Assembly: GCA_963855995.1 (NCBI GenBank)
Contig: OY979716.1
Span: 92,387,369 to 92,451,368 of the forward strand
Direction: 5' to 3'
Length of the DNA: 64,000 nt
Source: Muricea muricata
Lineage: Eukaryota; Cnidaria; Anthozoa; Malacalcyonacea; Plexauridae
How positions within the stretch are numbered: position 1 is the first letter of the stretch; every line of letters starts with the position of its first letter. Made by a program: the position numbers and the translations under genes. Under the pieces are notes generated by a model, which was not told where the DNA came from, made no database searches, and saw only the letters and a program-made list of their open reading frames with translations. Of the stretch, positions 52,568 to 61,922 are shown in pieces.

Positions 52568-52843
52568 TTGTTGCTCTCCTCAGAGTTGGCTATCGTGAGA
52601 GAAGGCTTCTTTGTTGTTCGCGTAGCCACTTTTCAAACGCCTAAACTTCGACCTTCGGACAGTGCTAGTACGCGTGCGTACCAAGATAGTGACCACACGT
52701 CTCTAGCCAAACCAATCCATCGAACAAAAACTCGGCTTTCGGATGGTCGTGTCAGTGTTGATATTCCGTTTAAAATTACCAGAGATAAACACTTTAAGAA
52801 CATAATTATCAAACGGCAAAAAAAGGACTATCGGGTTTTGTAA
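52568..52843 (+). CDS. Unassigned 91-aa ORF
   Basis: A Ser/Arg/Lys-rich frame (STRAYQDSDHTSLAKPIHRT...; tail KRQKKDYRVL). Its stop lies 15 nt from the convergent SF3 helicase stop. No domain is recognised and the true start is unclear. Confidence 0.35.
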   Translation: MLLSSELAIVREGFFVVRVATFQTPKLRPSDSASTRAYQDSDHTSLAKPIHRTKTRLSDGRVSVDIPFKITRDKHFKNIIIKRQKKDYRVL

Positions 52844-52857
52844 CAAACGCGGGATTA

Positions 52858-53424
52858 TTAATGATTATAATTCAAAGGCTGTCCGTCCAAAATATTCCTA
52901 TTTACAAGTAGTGTTTTGAGCGAGCCAATAGTGAGGTCATTGAGAAGCACAGCGTCTTTATTGGCAGCGTACGCTAGTTGTTGGTCTAGTTGACTTTCAT
53001 CCAGGATTGTTAGGCGATGGACACTTATTACTTTACTTAGTAAGCCAAAAAATGTGGATTTTCCTGCAAATGGTACCCCATGAATTATCATGTAGTTATG
53101 CCTTCCCGTTTTTTTCGACAACACGGTGCAAAGATGATTAAAATATAGAGTTGGGGATTTCCTATACGTGAATAACAACCACCTATACAAGTATTCGATT
53201 GCATCTTCAACTATAAATGGTGCTTTGGGCTTGGTCTTTAACCCAAAGACCCATGCAACATTACCCGATAATTCATCGGTAACAAATGTAAGATTAAGGT
53301 TGATATATATAGTATCTAAAAGACTGGGCCTACTACCACCTTGACTAAGTATATTTGCAAAGTCGGTCATTTCCTTTCGTATATTATATGTTGCCCCTTT
53401 AAATAACTTGGTGTTGTTGTACAT
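52858..53424 (-). CDS. SF3-type viral helicase fragment
   Basis: 188 aa. Walker A is GVPFAGKST (Gx4GK[ST]) and a Walker B-like strand is DAVLLNDL; the following KTLLVNRNILDGQPLNYNH fits the motif C/B' region of superfamily 3 helicases (parvovirus NS1, papillomavirus E1, other DNA viruses). In a DNA virus it would unwind the replication origin. The usual N-terminal origin-binding or nuclease domain is absent and the C-terminus stops right after the helicase core, so the gene is truncated. The ATG lies only 42 nt beyond the stem-loop of bZIP copy E, so the genes are very tightly packed. Confidence 0.55.
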   Translation of the reverse strand: MYNNTKLFKGATYNIRKEMTDFANILSQGGSRPSLLDTIYINLNLTFVTDELSGNVAWVFGLKTKPKAPFIVEDAIEYLYRWLLFTYRKSPTLYFNHLCTVLSKKTGRHNYMIIHGVPFAGKSTFFGLLSKVISVHRLTILDESQLDQQLAYAANKDAVLLNDLTIGSLKTLLVNRNILDGQPLNYNH

Positions 53425-53433
53425 AACCTTAAG

Positions 53434-53456
53434 GGATTTCGTTTCTATTCTTTTTT
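53434..53456 (-). promoter_or_regulatory. Histone-downstream-element-like block
   Basis: Minus strand AAAAAAGAATAGAAACGAAA, 9 nt beyond the stem-loop; it shares AAAGAAT-NN-AAACGAAAT with the block at 5700-5717. Confidence 0.5.
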
Positions 53457-53465
53457 ACCTTTGGT

Positions 53466-53481
53466 GGTTCTTAAAGGAACC
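53466..53481 (-). terminator. Histone-type 3' stem-loop of bZIP copy E
   Basis: Minus strand GGTTCCTTTAAGAACC, followed by ACCA. It fits the histone stem-loop except for a C opposite A next to the loop. It begins 27 nt after the bZIP stop codon. Confidence 0.55.
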
Positions 53482-53507
53482 GTTTTTTAAAAAATTTTTT
53501 TATTCTT

Positions 53508-53744
53508 TTACTTTTGAAGCATGGACAGGTCGAAGTTCAGCACAGCTTCGGCGACGGCAGCCTCCGCTTCTTCTTCGTTTTGCTCTCCAGAGATTGCTTG
53601 GTGCAACGTTTCAAATTCCCAAACTTGCTTTGGATCCTTATTGAACATGAAGGCGTAGAACGCCTTCAACTTCTGTAGCTCAGCCTTTGCCTTTGCTCTA
53701 TTCCTTTGGGTTCTCTGAGCATCGCAATTTCGTCTGTTTTCCAT
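53508..53744 (-). CDS. bZIP-like protein, copy E (canonical Asn)
   Basis: 78 aa starting MENRRNCDAQRTQRNRAKAK. The basic region has the invariant bZIP signature Asn6-x7-Arg14, unlike copies A-D. The zipper is short (ELQKLKAFYAFMF), and the acidic tail (QNEEEAEAAVAEAVLNFDLS) resembles an activation region. The ATG is chosen because TATATAA lies 40 nt upstream at 53784-53790. Coding sequence is strongly diverged from copies A-D, yet promoter and 3' signals are shared. Confidence 0.6.
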   Translation of the reverse strand: MENRRNCDAQRTQRNRAKAKAELQKLKAFYAFMFNKDPKQVWEFETLHQAISGEQNEEEAEAAVAEAVLNFDLSMLQK

Positions 53745-53783
53745 GCTTGTGGGGAATACTCGTCTGTTCCCAAGGTAAGCACT

Positions 53784-53804
53784 TATATAATGCTGTATTT
53801 GCAT
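53784..53804 (-). promoter_or_regulatory. TATA box and octamer of bZIP copy E
   Basis: TATATAA (53784-53790) and the octamer ATGCAAAT (53797-53804, minus) inside a GCTGTAT...ATACAGC palindrome. The octamer is the classical H2B promoter element bound by Oct-1/POU factors. Confidence 0.5.
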
Positions 53805-53909
53805 ATACAGCACGCAGTGCTTAGTATGGGTAATGAAGATTTTTAAGCGGGTTAGACTAATATTTTTATACTTGTGTTCTGTCCAACTAGTGTCTTTTGA
53901 ATACATTTG

Positions 53910-54346
53910 TCAACCAGGGAAATGGATGCAGTGCTTTAGGTCGCGCCAGAATTCTTTTTGACGAAGGTGCATGTCTAGCACCGGGTCTGGGGCTCTGACA
54001 ATGTAGAAAGAATGCATGCTATTAGTAAAAATGAGTTGTCGTGAACAAGTAGACTATAGAAGGTAGAAAAAGTATACCTACTTGCATATCGGGCAGCACC
54101 ATACGTTTTTATAAACGTGCAACCCCGTCAAGTGGGTTTGGTCTCCACACATCAATGTAGCCACTGGCTCGCCACAGCCAGCATCAGTACATTTTTCTAT
54201 ATGGTAAAAAGAAGAGAAAAAATTATATGCTTCAGCATCGTCTATATGAGGTGTGTGATTGACTCGTTTTAAAGGAATTTAAAGCGATAAGATTTAGGTT
54301 AAATAATTTGGTGTCAGAGATCGTACTCACTAATTTGCTCGGACAT
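53910..54346 (-). CDS. Small zinc protein with FWRDL tail, intact
   Basis: Exons 54331-54346 (MSEQI), 54082-54196 and 53910-53994 are joined by GT-AG introns in matching phase, giving 71 aa. Exon 2 has KCTDAGCGEPVATLMCGDQ, THLTGLHV and WCCPICK, enough cysteines and histidines for one or two zinc sites. Exon 3 has APDPVLDMHLRQKEFWRDLK. The three-exon layout and the tail match Z1-Z3, so this is a sister lineage; Z4 and Z5 are its broken relatives. It ends 166 nt upstream of bZIP copy E on the same strand. Function unknown. Confidence 0.6.
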
Positions 54347-54552
54347 CTTCTTGTGTTCTTGCGTTTATGCTTGTTGCTGCGTGTACGCTTGTGTACTGTA
54401 TGCTACAGGGGAAGTCTATCTGGTCGTAGTTTCATACAATGCGCTGTAGTTTGTCAATGTATGAATGACAGATTGTTGCAGTTGTAGGTATAGCAATTAA
54501 GCATTCATTTTTTTCCGTATCTCGTCATTCGAAGTAACCACACGATTCCTCT

Positions 54553-54810
54553 TTACCTTTCGAACAAACGTAGACAACCGGCCATGATTGATTCCCTCTT
54601 TTTTAATTTTTCTCGTCGAGCATTGCTCACCGTGATAACATAGGGGTAAAGCACGCCGACACGGCTAAAGCACGCCGACAGCATAAAGTGTTTATTTTTT
54701 ATAGTAATTAGAGACTTCTTTAGGTGAGGGTCTTTTGTGTAGTCTAGTACCTTGAGAGATTTGCGAGAACCCGTTGGTGCTTTAACTCCAGTTATGTCAA
54801 TTGTAAGCAC
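54553..54810 (-). pseudogene. Possible DNA polymerase B N-terminal fragment
   Basis: The frame TGSRKSLKVLDYTKDPHLKK, then SLITIKNKHFMLSAC recalls the conserved start of Polinton-type polymerases (LKxSIIxIxNxDxxCxxRA) but lacks the Arg-Ala. Nothing else of the polymerase is nearby. Low certainty. The surrounding stretch 54830-55140 shows no gene. Confidence 0.35.
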
Positions 54811-55143
54811 TGGTCTAAAGGTATGTCTTCATTACTTTGAAGGACCTTCGTAATTTCATTGAGGACTTTACTGGAGGCCATCTGGACGGATGGAATTAGT
54901 CTGTTGCTGATGGGGAAATTTCAGAGCACTGGAACGAACCATAATCCGGATTATGTCTTTTAGAGGCGTGCGAAAAATAATCACAGTGTTTTTTCACACT
55001 GGGCTCTTGCATCGATGCACAGAAAACACATGATCTTGTATCAAACTTCTTTACAAGTCTGTTGGAGACCTAAGTAAAAATTCATTCTATAACTACAATT
55101 TTTTTCCATATACATCGCCCAATAATATACATTGAAACGTTTA

Positions 55144-55515
55144 TCATTTGACTAAAAAATGTGTACATACTTTTTCCAAATTAAAAGAAATCTCACGGTT
55201 GTCCTCGTTCTGTGCATCAAATTTGTTCATGTAGCGAAGCCCTCTGTTTACATATCTGGCGGATTTCTCTTGCCACTTCATGACTTTGTTCATGTTAGGA
55301 GTTTCCTTCCTCATCTCGTGCTGGATTAGTTTTTGAAGACGATTCGATTTAAAATTGCTTCTTCTAGCTTTTTCGAAAAGACGTCGACGACATGTTTCGA
55401 TTTGTCTTGCGGATTTCATATTGGAATTGAAAGAAGTCAAAAGTGTTTTAAAATTAACTTGAACGAATAGCCTTTGATACCGCAAGGCAACACCGTGTTT
55501 ATGATGATGCCTCAC
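55144..55515 (-). CDS. Basic helical protein, unassigned
   Basis: 123 aa, Arg/Lys-rich (CRRRLFEKARRSNFKSNRLQ, KVMKWQEKSARYVNRGLRYM), predicted mostly helical. Met33 (MKSARQIE) is an alternative start. No domain is recognised; a DNA-condensing protein would fit the composition, but that is a guess. Confidence 0.4.
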   Translation of the reverse strand: MRHHHKHGVALRYQRLFVQVNFKTLLTSFNSNMKSARQIETCRRRLFEKARRSNFKSNRLQKLIQHEMRKETPNMNKVMKWQEKSARYVNRGLRYMNKFDAQNEDNREISFNLEKVCTHFLVK

Positions 55516-55884
55516 TAATCTGTCACTTAAATAGTTGCGATAAGTTAACTGGTTTTTACCGGATATTTCTGGTCTTGTTGAAGCATGTTTTACGCATTAA
55601 TACCCTGTGCATTTGTTAAATCAGTTTTGCGGTCTTGACGAACACTGTTTGCTATTGTAACTCAGCTGGCGTCACACTAAGTCAATATAAAGTAATCGTC
55701 ACGCATAGCCTTGCCCCAAAATAGGTATTAAGGATAAAATAAGCAAACATTCATTAGAATCAATTACCAACTATTTTTATTAAAAGAATATAATCAACTA
55801 GTATAATTAACTGAACTAAAAGGTTAACTGTCCTCAATGCTTATAATCGTTCATATTTTTAAGGATGAACTATATAATTGTACA

Positions 55885-56270
55885 TTATTTTTGTTCATCT
55901 TCGTCACTCGAAGACTCAATTTTACGTCTCAGCCCATAGTCACGTTTTCCTTTACTCCTATTTGACGACTTTCTCTCCTTACTACTCGCTTTTCTTTTTC
56001 TCTTCCTCGGTTTTGACACATTATCAGTCCACAGGGAAAAGCTGCACTTTTCTTCAGGGTCAGTGTCCTGACATCTGAAATAAGGCCGATTTGGATTGTT
56101 TGAAGAGTACGACAACCACAGGCTCGCCAATTCATTACAATCGCACTTTGGAAAATTGGATGGTTTGTATTTTTCAAGGACCTTGATCTCATACGAGTCC
56201 ATCAAATTCAAATATTTCTCCTCTGGAACAAAGAGAGTGCATGATTCTTTGCTACACTTTACGCGTAGCC
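55885..56270 (-). CDS. GRF-type zinc finger protein, copy 3 (best preserved)
   Basis: The frame has KCSKESCTLFVPEEKYLNLM, then PKCDCNELASLWLSYSSNNP, NRPYFRCQDTDPEEKCSFSL, W, and a basic Ser-rich tail (KPRKRKRKASSKERKSSNRS) ending in acidic SSSDEDEQK. The second module is a GRF zinc finger (CxC...RPYFxC...CxFxxW). No ATG precedes the first module in frame, so either Met at 56211 is used, losing part of that module, or there is an upstream exon. GRF fingers bind single-stranded DNA in repair enzymes. Confidence 0.6.
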
Positions 56271-56367
56271 TCTCCCTTTTTTAGACTCGAATCGCTCTAG
56301 TGCTCCATCCTTACAAAAACATTTATAGTTTTTTAATTAATACCATTTTGATTGCGCTTAGTTACCT

Positions 56368-56585
56368 TAGTTGACTTTTTGTCGTTTGACTTGAAATATG
56401 TTGGTGAAATTTGGCGGCAATTTCCAAATAGAAAGGGACTAAATTCTGCAGAATAACAAATCCTAGCACACTAATTAGTATACAGTGACAAAATTATAGT
56501 AAACCTCCTTTTGCAGAGATTTACCTTTCCTAAAAATAATCACACTTCTCTTAAATAACAAGATTTCTGTGATTTGATAATTTAT
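56368..56585 (-). repeat. 210-bp interspersed repeat, copy 2
   Basis: Reverse complement of 15508-15717. It lies about 150 bp beyond the stop of the env-like ORF, so a solo-LTR or 3' LTR origin was considered, but no partner was found at the 63 kb end. Confidence 0.6.
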
Positions 56586-56736
56586 TTAATAAATTACAAT
56601 AAGCAAATCATAATCACATATTTCATGATCTGTGAATTATAAATATTTTGGGTTTTATGCAATCTAATGAACATAACACAAAATAGATTAAAAACAAGGC
56701 ATAGTACTTGAGGCAGAGTCGAAACAGCTTGCCTTC

Positions 56737-57801
56737 CTAACCTGCTGTCGCCTGGGATAACTGGTTAGAATATGATGGACACCGGGGCAACCCACAGTCT
56801 ACACAGTCGTTAGGTTGAGTTATGTCAACGTCGTTGTCGTCTGTTCCGTCGTTTGAAATGTTAGATATCGTGTCGGACTTATTGTGACATGAGATACCTC
56901 GGTTTTGTACGTACTGATAGAGACAAAAAATTGTCAACAGTAGAAGCGCGCCCCAGAGCAATGATCCACTGAGACCGCCCAATACGTCATGGATAAATCC
57001 ACCCGCACCACGGGAAACATGCTCAAATGCTCTGCCAGACGAATCTATGATGTTCCCAGTAGCTTTGCCAAAGCTCGTAACAACCTTTTGATCTTGATCA
57101 GCGAGGCCTGTTAATCCGCCATGCAGCGCATATCCTACAGCTTTAATGATATGGCTACCACCAGAAGATATGCCTGACAATATGATGCTTACTATTTTGC
57201 CTATGCCAAGCGCTATACTGCCGCTGTCCTCATTTGTGCGAATATTTTCCAATTGTTCTAATGTCTCTTGAGATCGCGCAAGTACATCTAGAAGTGAAAA
57301 GGTGTCAAATGGTTCTGGAATCGACTGTAAAAGCTGGGAATTCAAGTTTCCTAGGCGCAAGATAGAACTTGAAAAAGCTGGAAGAAAAATTGTGGAGTAG
57401 TTCACCTTAACTGCTGTCCCATTTTGATCTAAAAACCACAAGAATCCAAACTGATCGGCTATATACGTAGTTGCTGGAATATCGCGACATGAAATTGGGA
57501 ACGCATGATTTGAAAGTCGTCGCTCGGTAAGTGATAAATACTTAACTTGTTGGTCTGATTGTATATATACAGGAAAACTAGAATAACATGTATTATTATA
57601 CTTCCGTGACCACAACACTGTGTAATTAGTGATATTATAGCATTGGCTGAGCAAATATGCATCGCCATTCGGTCGAACTACATGTCCCGGGAATTGAGTA
57701 AACCATTTAAAAGCGCTATGTGGAACATTTTCGATCGCCCATCGGTAAATGTGCGACAATTGTTGGCGTTCACGACAAATACTTTCCCATGCTGTAATCA
57801 T
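56737..57801 (-). CDS. Env-like transmembrane glycoprotein, partial
   Basis: 354 aa. Ectodomain-like part with several N-glycosylation sequons (NITNYT, NNT, NGT, NYST) and cysteines; Gly/Ser/Ala-rich hydrophobic stretch (IVSIILSGISSGGSHIIKAV, residues about 203-222); membrane anchor LLWGALLLLTIFCLYQYV at about 278-296; then a 55-residue acidic tail with CVDCGLPRC. This is the shape of the C-terminal part of a class I-type retroviral or retrotransposon envelope. There is no signal peptide at the first Met, so the 5' part is missing. It could belong to the broken gag-pol at 60.6-63.2 kb. Family not determined; a host membrane protein remains possible. Confidence 0.45.
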   Translation of the reverse strand: MITAWESICRERQQLSHIYRWAIENVPHSAFKWFTQFPGHVVRPNGDAYLLSQCYNITNYTVLWSRKYNNTCYSSFPVYIQSDQQVKYLSLTERRLSNHAFPISCRDIPATTYIADQFGFLWFLDQNGTAVKVNYSTIFLPAFSSSILRLGNLNSQLLQSIPEPFDTFSLLDVLARSQETLEQLENIRTNEDSGSIALGIGKIVSIILSGISSGGSHIIKAVGYALHGGLTGLADQDQKVVTSFGKATGNIIDSSGRAFEHVSRGAGGFIHDVLGGLSGSLLWGALLLLTIFCLYQYVQNRGISCHNKSDTISNISNDGTDDNDVDITQPNDCVDCGLPRCPSYSNQLSQATAG

Positions 57802-57955
57802 GTTGATGCGTTCATGCTCTAGCCAGGCCGCAACATGGGCTTCAAGTATAGTGGGATCTCAAATATAGACAAAAATATGGTCAAATTTTCTTTTTATGTA
57901 CTTTTAAGTCTTTGTTTATTACAAAAGTAAAATCTCGGCTTCGATAAAAACAATC

Positions 57956-58225
57956 TTAACTGGAAAACTGTAGCCAACAAAACAAAACAAAACAAAATGA
58001 ACCTTCTAAATTGAAAAAAACTGCATTCAGCACACGTATAGTCTGTAGTATACTGACATACTTTGGGTTAAAATAGTCATTAATCTGCATTTGTCGCTTT
58101 GGTGCATTAAGTTTTAAAGCGCAAAGCAAATCATTTGTCTTTGAAATAGACGAAGCTAGTTCTTCAAATCCGTGATACAGAGCAAAATCACGCAGGTTCT
58201 CAGCATTCCCTATAGCCTCCTGCAA
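57956..58225 (-). pseudogene. Pogo/Tigger-like transposase tail with PIP box
   Basis: NAENLRDFALYHGFEELASS followed by ISKTNDLLCALKL and QMQINDYF. The last is a textbook PCNA-binding PIP box (Q-x-x-I-x-x-Y-F), which sits at the C-terminus of pogo/Tigger-type transposases after a helical stretch like this one. The DDE core is not present. The flank 58226-58859 shows nothing else. Confidence 0.4.
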
Positions 58226-58859
58226 CGATTTAATTCTTGTTTCCTAAACTATTGCCAATCTGGCTCACAAAGTTTTTAAAACAAGCGGCAAACATTGGAA
58301 AAGTAGTTACTAAGGCAAACGAGTAAATAGAGGTGGTGGCTATGGTTTGGAAATTCCGTGTGAATATCAATTATGGAAGATGCATTTTCAATAAGTTGGC
58401 TGAAAGAAAAGCTACAGAAAGGGATTTGATGCTAAACTAAACTAAATTAGAGGAACGAAAACGTAAATATTTGTTAGACAATATTTTAAAATTAGGTTAC
58501 TGCTAAACGATACGATGTGTTAAAGGGAAATAGCAACAAATTTTTTTTATTGTCTCATTTGAAAGAGTCTCCAAAACAATCTATAAAAGTATATTACAGA
58601 ATTTTTACACCTGCCTTATTTGATGAGATACTTTGATTAGAAATATTAAGTTGTCCGCCATCTTGGATATTTGCTGATATGCATAATACGTCACAACTGG
58701 GGTCACGCAATTTTATTTTGTTATGAAAAAATGATTAATATGCGCCATAACCGTACGTAGGGTAAGTGCTCTCGACTAAAACAGGGAGTTTAAAACAGGA
58801 AAAAAGGTTTCAAACAATATTTGATTATTGGTAGGTATTTAGGAGTAGCTTAAAATGCC

Positions 58860-59910
58860 TTATCCCTGTTGTGACGTCACCAAAACATAGTTAATGAATG
58901 TAAAAATTAATCCAAATTTGTCCATCAGAAATAAAATGGCCTCCACCTTACACTTGCTTTCACTTGTTAAATTGTTATATTGGTTTTGTGTTACAGTTGG
59001 TGATGAAGATGTGAAAGGTCCTTGGTTAGGGGTTACCTGTGGTGAGCTGTCTGCTGTTGTTGGTGTTCCCAGGGGAGTAACTTCTGCTTTCCAACCATAT
59101 CTCTGCCCTTTATTGTCTAAAAACTCCAGGCTGTCTAACTCAAGTCCAAAGCATTGTGCAAACCACAAAGCTTTTTGGGCCCTTGTCCCTAATGCCTGCA
59201 GTCGCCTCTTGCTGCTGCTTGGATAGGTCACCAATATTTTTAGCAACACTCATGTTGTTCTCTTGACTTTCCTTTTCCAGCTTTTTCACATGCTTTCTCA
59301 TTTCTTCATTCTCAGATTAAAGATTAGAGATTTGGGTTTCTATAATGTTGATATCGTTTTTATGTTGATTTAGTAGTTCCAGGAACAAAAGTTCATTTTC
59401 TTTCTCCAGGTTCTTGAAATTTTGCTTCCATTCATCCAACAAAACGTTTAAATTGTCTAAGCGTTTTTGCATCTCCTGGATTTCCTTATTTGAGCGTTGG
59501 ATCTCCTGCTCCATTTCGGCTGCAGTAGCAACATCGCTTACTAAAATACTTACTTTAGAAAACTTGCTGAGAAATAGGTCACGTTTTACTTTGGAGCCTT
59601 TTAAATTAAGTTTCTTCGGCTCATTGCTAGCGTGACAGCATTGATGTCTTACACGACCTTCCACTCTCGTGGACGTGCGTTTGATTTTAATTGATCCATC
59701 GGGAATGATTTCGTTCAGAAAGTCTATGTATTTCTTTTGTTCCGATTTTAAGTTGTACCACTGTAACAAAACACTGTTGCGAATTGCCATGCAGGGCATT
59801 ACCTGGTCGCTTGATATGGCTTGTTTGGCGACATAGGATAGCTTATTCGATGGTAGGTCTCCATTTATAAGCAGGTTTACATTGGTCAAAGAAACAGTCG
59901 CGTCAGACAT
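58860..59910 (-). pseudogene. Multi-copy coiled-coil gene, broken
   Basis: The first part (59317-59910) is 197 codons: MSDATVSLTNVNLLINGDLP..., a Cys/His stretch and then a long coiled coil (EMEQEIQRSNKEIQEMQKRL...). A TAA at 59317-59319 interrupts, but the frame continues (SENEEMRKHVKKLEKESQEN), and after a frameshift KALWFAQCFGLELDSLEFLD, PLGTPTTADSSPQV and KVEAILFLMDKFG follow. I recall proteins with exactly this KALWFA...FGLEL...LLMDKFG layout in many copies in coral and anemone genomes; their function is unknown to me. One nonsense codon and one frameshift are seen. Confidence 0.55.
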
Positions 59911-60610
59911 TTAAAAGCCCGTTTAATTCGTTACTTTCGTTTGCATGTTATAGGAACATTAATTGAACTTTGAATTGCTACTTTATGGGTATTAAATTTA
60001 AAAATATACCCCGTTTGTTGTGATAAATATTGCGCGAATTTAAAATTTCGCGGGTTGATTTTGTTGCCTAAGGGACTAAAAGGAATGGTCACAAAGCTCG
60101 TCATTTCCAGAGGGTTACATGAAGTTTTAGCGAGACAATCAAAATGGAGGCAAATTCGAAGAAGAAAAGCAAAATTCAGTTTGTTTACGTTCGCCATTTG
60201 GGCAAGCTCTAGAGCGCGGTGTTGAATTACACGGCTACATCATCATCGAAAATGCACTAGGGTTACTATAAAATACCGAACTAGGTATTAATCGGGGAGA
60301 TTCGACATGAATTATCCCTTTAAACACAGTGTATTGGCAAGCCAAGCGAGATCCGACATGTTGTATTCGTCATCCATAATGGTTGGAAAATGGGATTCAT
60401 TGGGGCCCGCTTGAGGTCTTTTGCCTATTTCGCTTTATATTTAACTTTACCCTTGCTTTGTACTTAAAATCGCGATACCGAATAAAATTTTTATATCGTC
60501 ATATAAAAATTTTGCTTATATACGATACAAGATATCACCTAGGACTAACTATATCAGATCCGACATCATACGTTTTGTTAAGAGAACAAAGTATATACGA
60601 CGATCTTTTG

Positions 60611-61036
60611 CTAACTCCCATATAAATTACTAGTATGATGTCCGCCATATTGGTTGTATATTTTTTCTAAGTCGAAGCGCTTAATGCGCACGCGTGTCCA
60701 CAATTTCTCGCCATGTTTAGTAATAAGCTCCCTTTGTGGAGGTGCAGTACGATATGGCCTCTGTCGTATAGGTGGAGACCCATCTGTTGTAATTGCATAT
60801 TGTACAATTGATGTGCGCCCTAAATCATGTGGTCCCTGGGAAAATACATTTGCGTTATGAGTCAAAAACTGTTCTAATTGCTGGGCTTGTTCTGAAGTCA
60901 GATCAGGCGAAATATCGTAATCTATTTCTGTCTCACTGGTTTCGCAATACTGATGAGGAGTCGTTTGCGGTACTGAATCATTAATACTTTGATCTGACAA
61001 AAATGATATATAAACAATGTTATCCTTGGAGCGCAA
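60611..61036 (-). pseudogene. Ty3/gypsy-type pol, start of RT only
   Basis: LTSEQAQQLEQFLTHNANVF, then SIVQYAITTDGSPPIRQRPY and QRELITKHGEKLW form the conserved lead-in to the Ty3/gypsy reverse transcriptase. The catalytic domain is missing: the sequence changes abruptly at about 60680. RNase H and integrase are not found nearby. Confidence 0.65.
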
Positions 61037-61506
61037 GAATTGCCTAAATTAGTAAATGGAAAAATTTTCACTGGCTTAGAATTTGGATTAATAACTCGAA
61101 ACGGCACAAGGCCTGCTGCAGAGACAGTCACTAAAGCTGATGTGCCGCTAATATTAAATCGCGCTGGAAGACGTTCATTAGGTTCAATTATGCTGTTTGT
61201 TTCAGTCAAACCATTTTCGCGAAAGGTTGCAGGAATAACACATTCCGAATTAGCTGGAATTTCGAACGTATCAGCCGCGTAAATAAGAATTTCACGATCG
61301 GCTTCAGGGACGGTGTTAAAGAATGGCAGCTCATCCTCGAAATCGTGAATAGTGGTATCTGCATTACTGTCGTTTGTGAAAGCATGAAATGGCGCGATAT
61401 TGTCACGAGAAATGTTTAAATACCCTGATTTGAAATCAATAACACAATCATTTTGTTGCAGAAAATCTTTACCAATTATTGCTGCGTAATTTAGTAAGAA
61501 CAACAT
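60922..61506 (-). pseudogene. Retropepsin C-terminal part and linker
   Basis: AAIIGKDFLQQNDCVIDFKS is the C-terminal flap/GxDFL motif of Ty3/gypsy-type aspartic proteases. The rest (ANSECVIPATF, LVTVSAAGLVPFRVINPNSK) is the protease-RT linker typical of these elements. It lies in another frame from both neighbours. Confidence 0.6.
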
Positions 61507-61664
61507 GTGTTTTAAATGTGTAGATCGAATTTCCTATATTAAAATTCATATCACTTGCCCCTAAGACTGTAATAACTTAACCACTGGCTGTTCGAACGTC
61601 TGTAAAAACACTTTTTTGTATTTGTACACGAGAGGTGGTTCTAATTTTATTCCACAACTCTTGA

Positions 61665-61922
61665 TTAATAAATAGCAGTAATAGCTGAACCTGTGGCTGT
61701 GTCAATTAAAACACGAACGTTTATGCCTTGTACCTCTGCTGAAATTGTCAAATAGTATGTTTTACGAAGATCAGAACTTGAAACAGCACAATAATTTGTA
61801 TCTAGGCTTCCCGGCTTATATCGCGCAAAACGATAAGGTAGGCCTACTTGGTCTTGTAAATCATCATGTGTTTCAGACATCACGTGCAATGGGGTTGGCG
61901 GTGGGGGTCGTGGTGGTGGCAA
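61665..61922 (-). pseudogene. Retropepsin N-terminal part
   Basis: YYLTISAEVQGINVRVLIDT followed by ATGSAITAI contains the catalytic DT with the usual DTG/DSG extended to DTATGS, so the active site looks altered. It ends in a stop before the C-terminal half at 61506. Confidence 0.55.

Noticed and set aside
52555-52568. ACCGTTTTTTT read as a bacterial-type rho-independent terminator on the + strand
   Set aside because: The genome is eukaryotic, and the hairpin makes better sense on the minus strand as a histone-type stem-loop with its downstream block.
56368-56585. 3' LTR of the env/gag-pol element
   Set aside because: No matching LTR was found at the gag end (63.2-63.7 kb), and the same repeat occurs alone at 15.5 kb.
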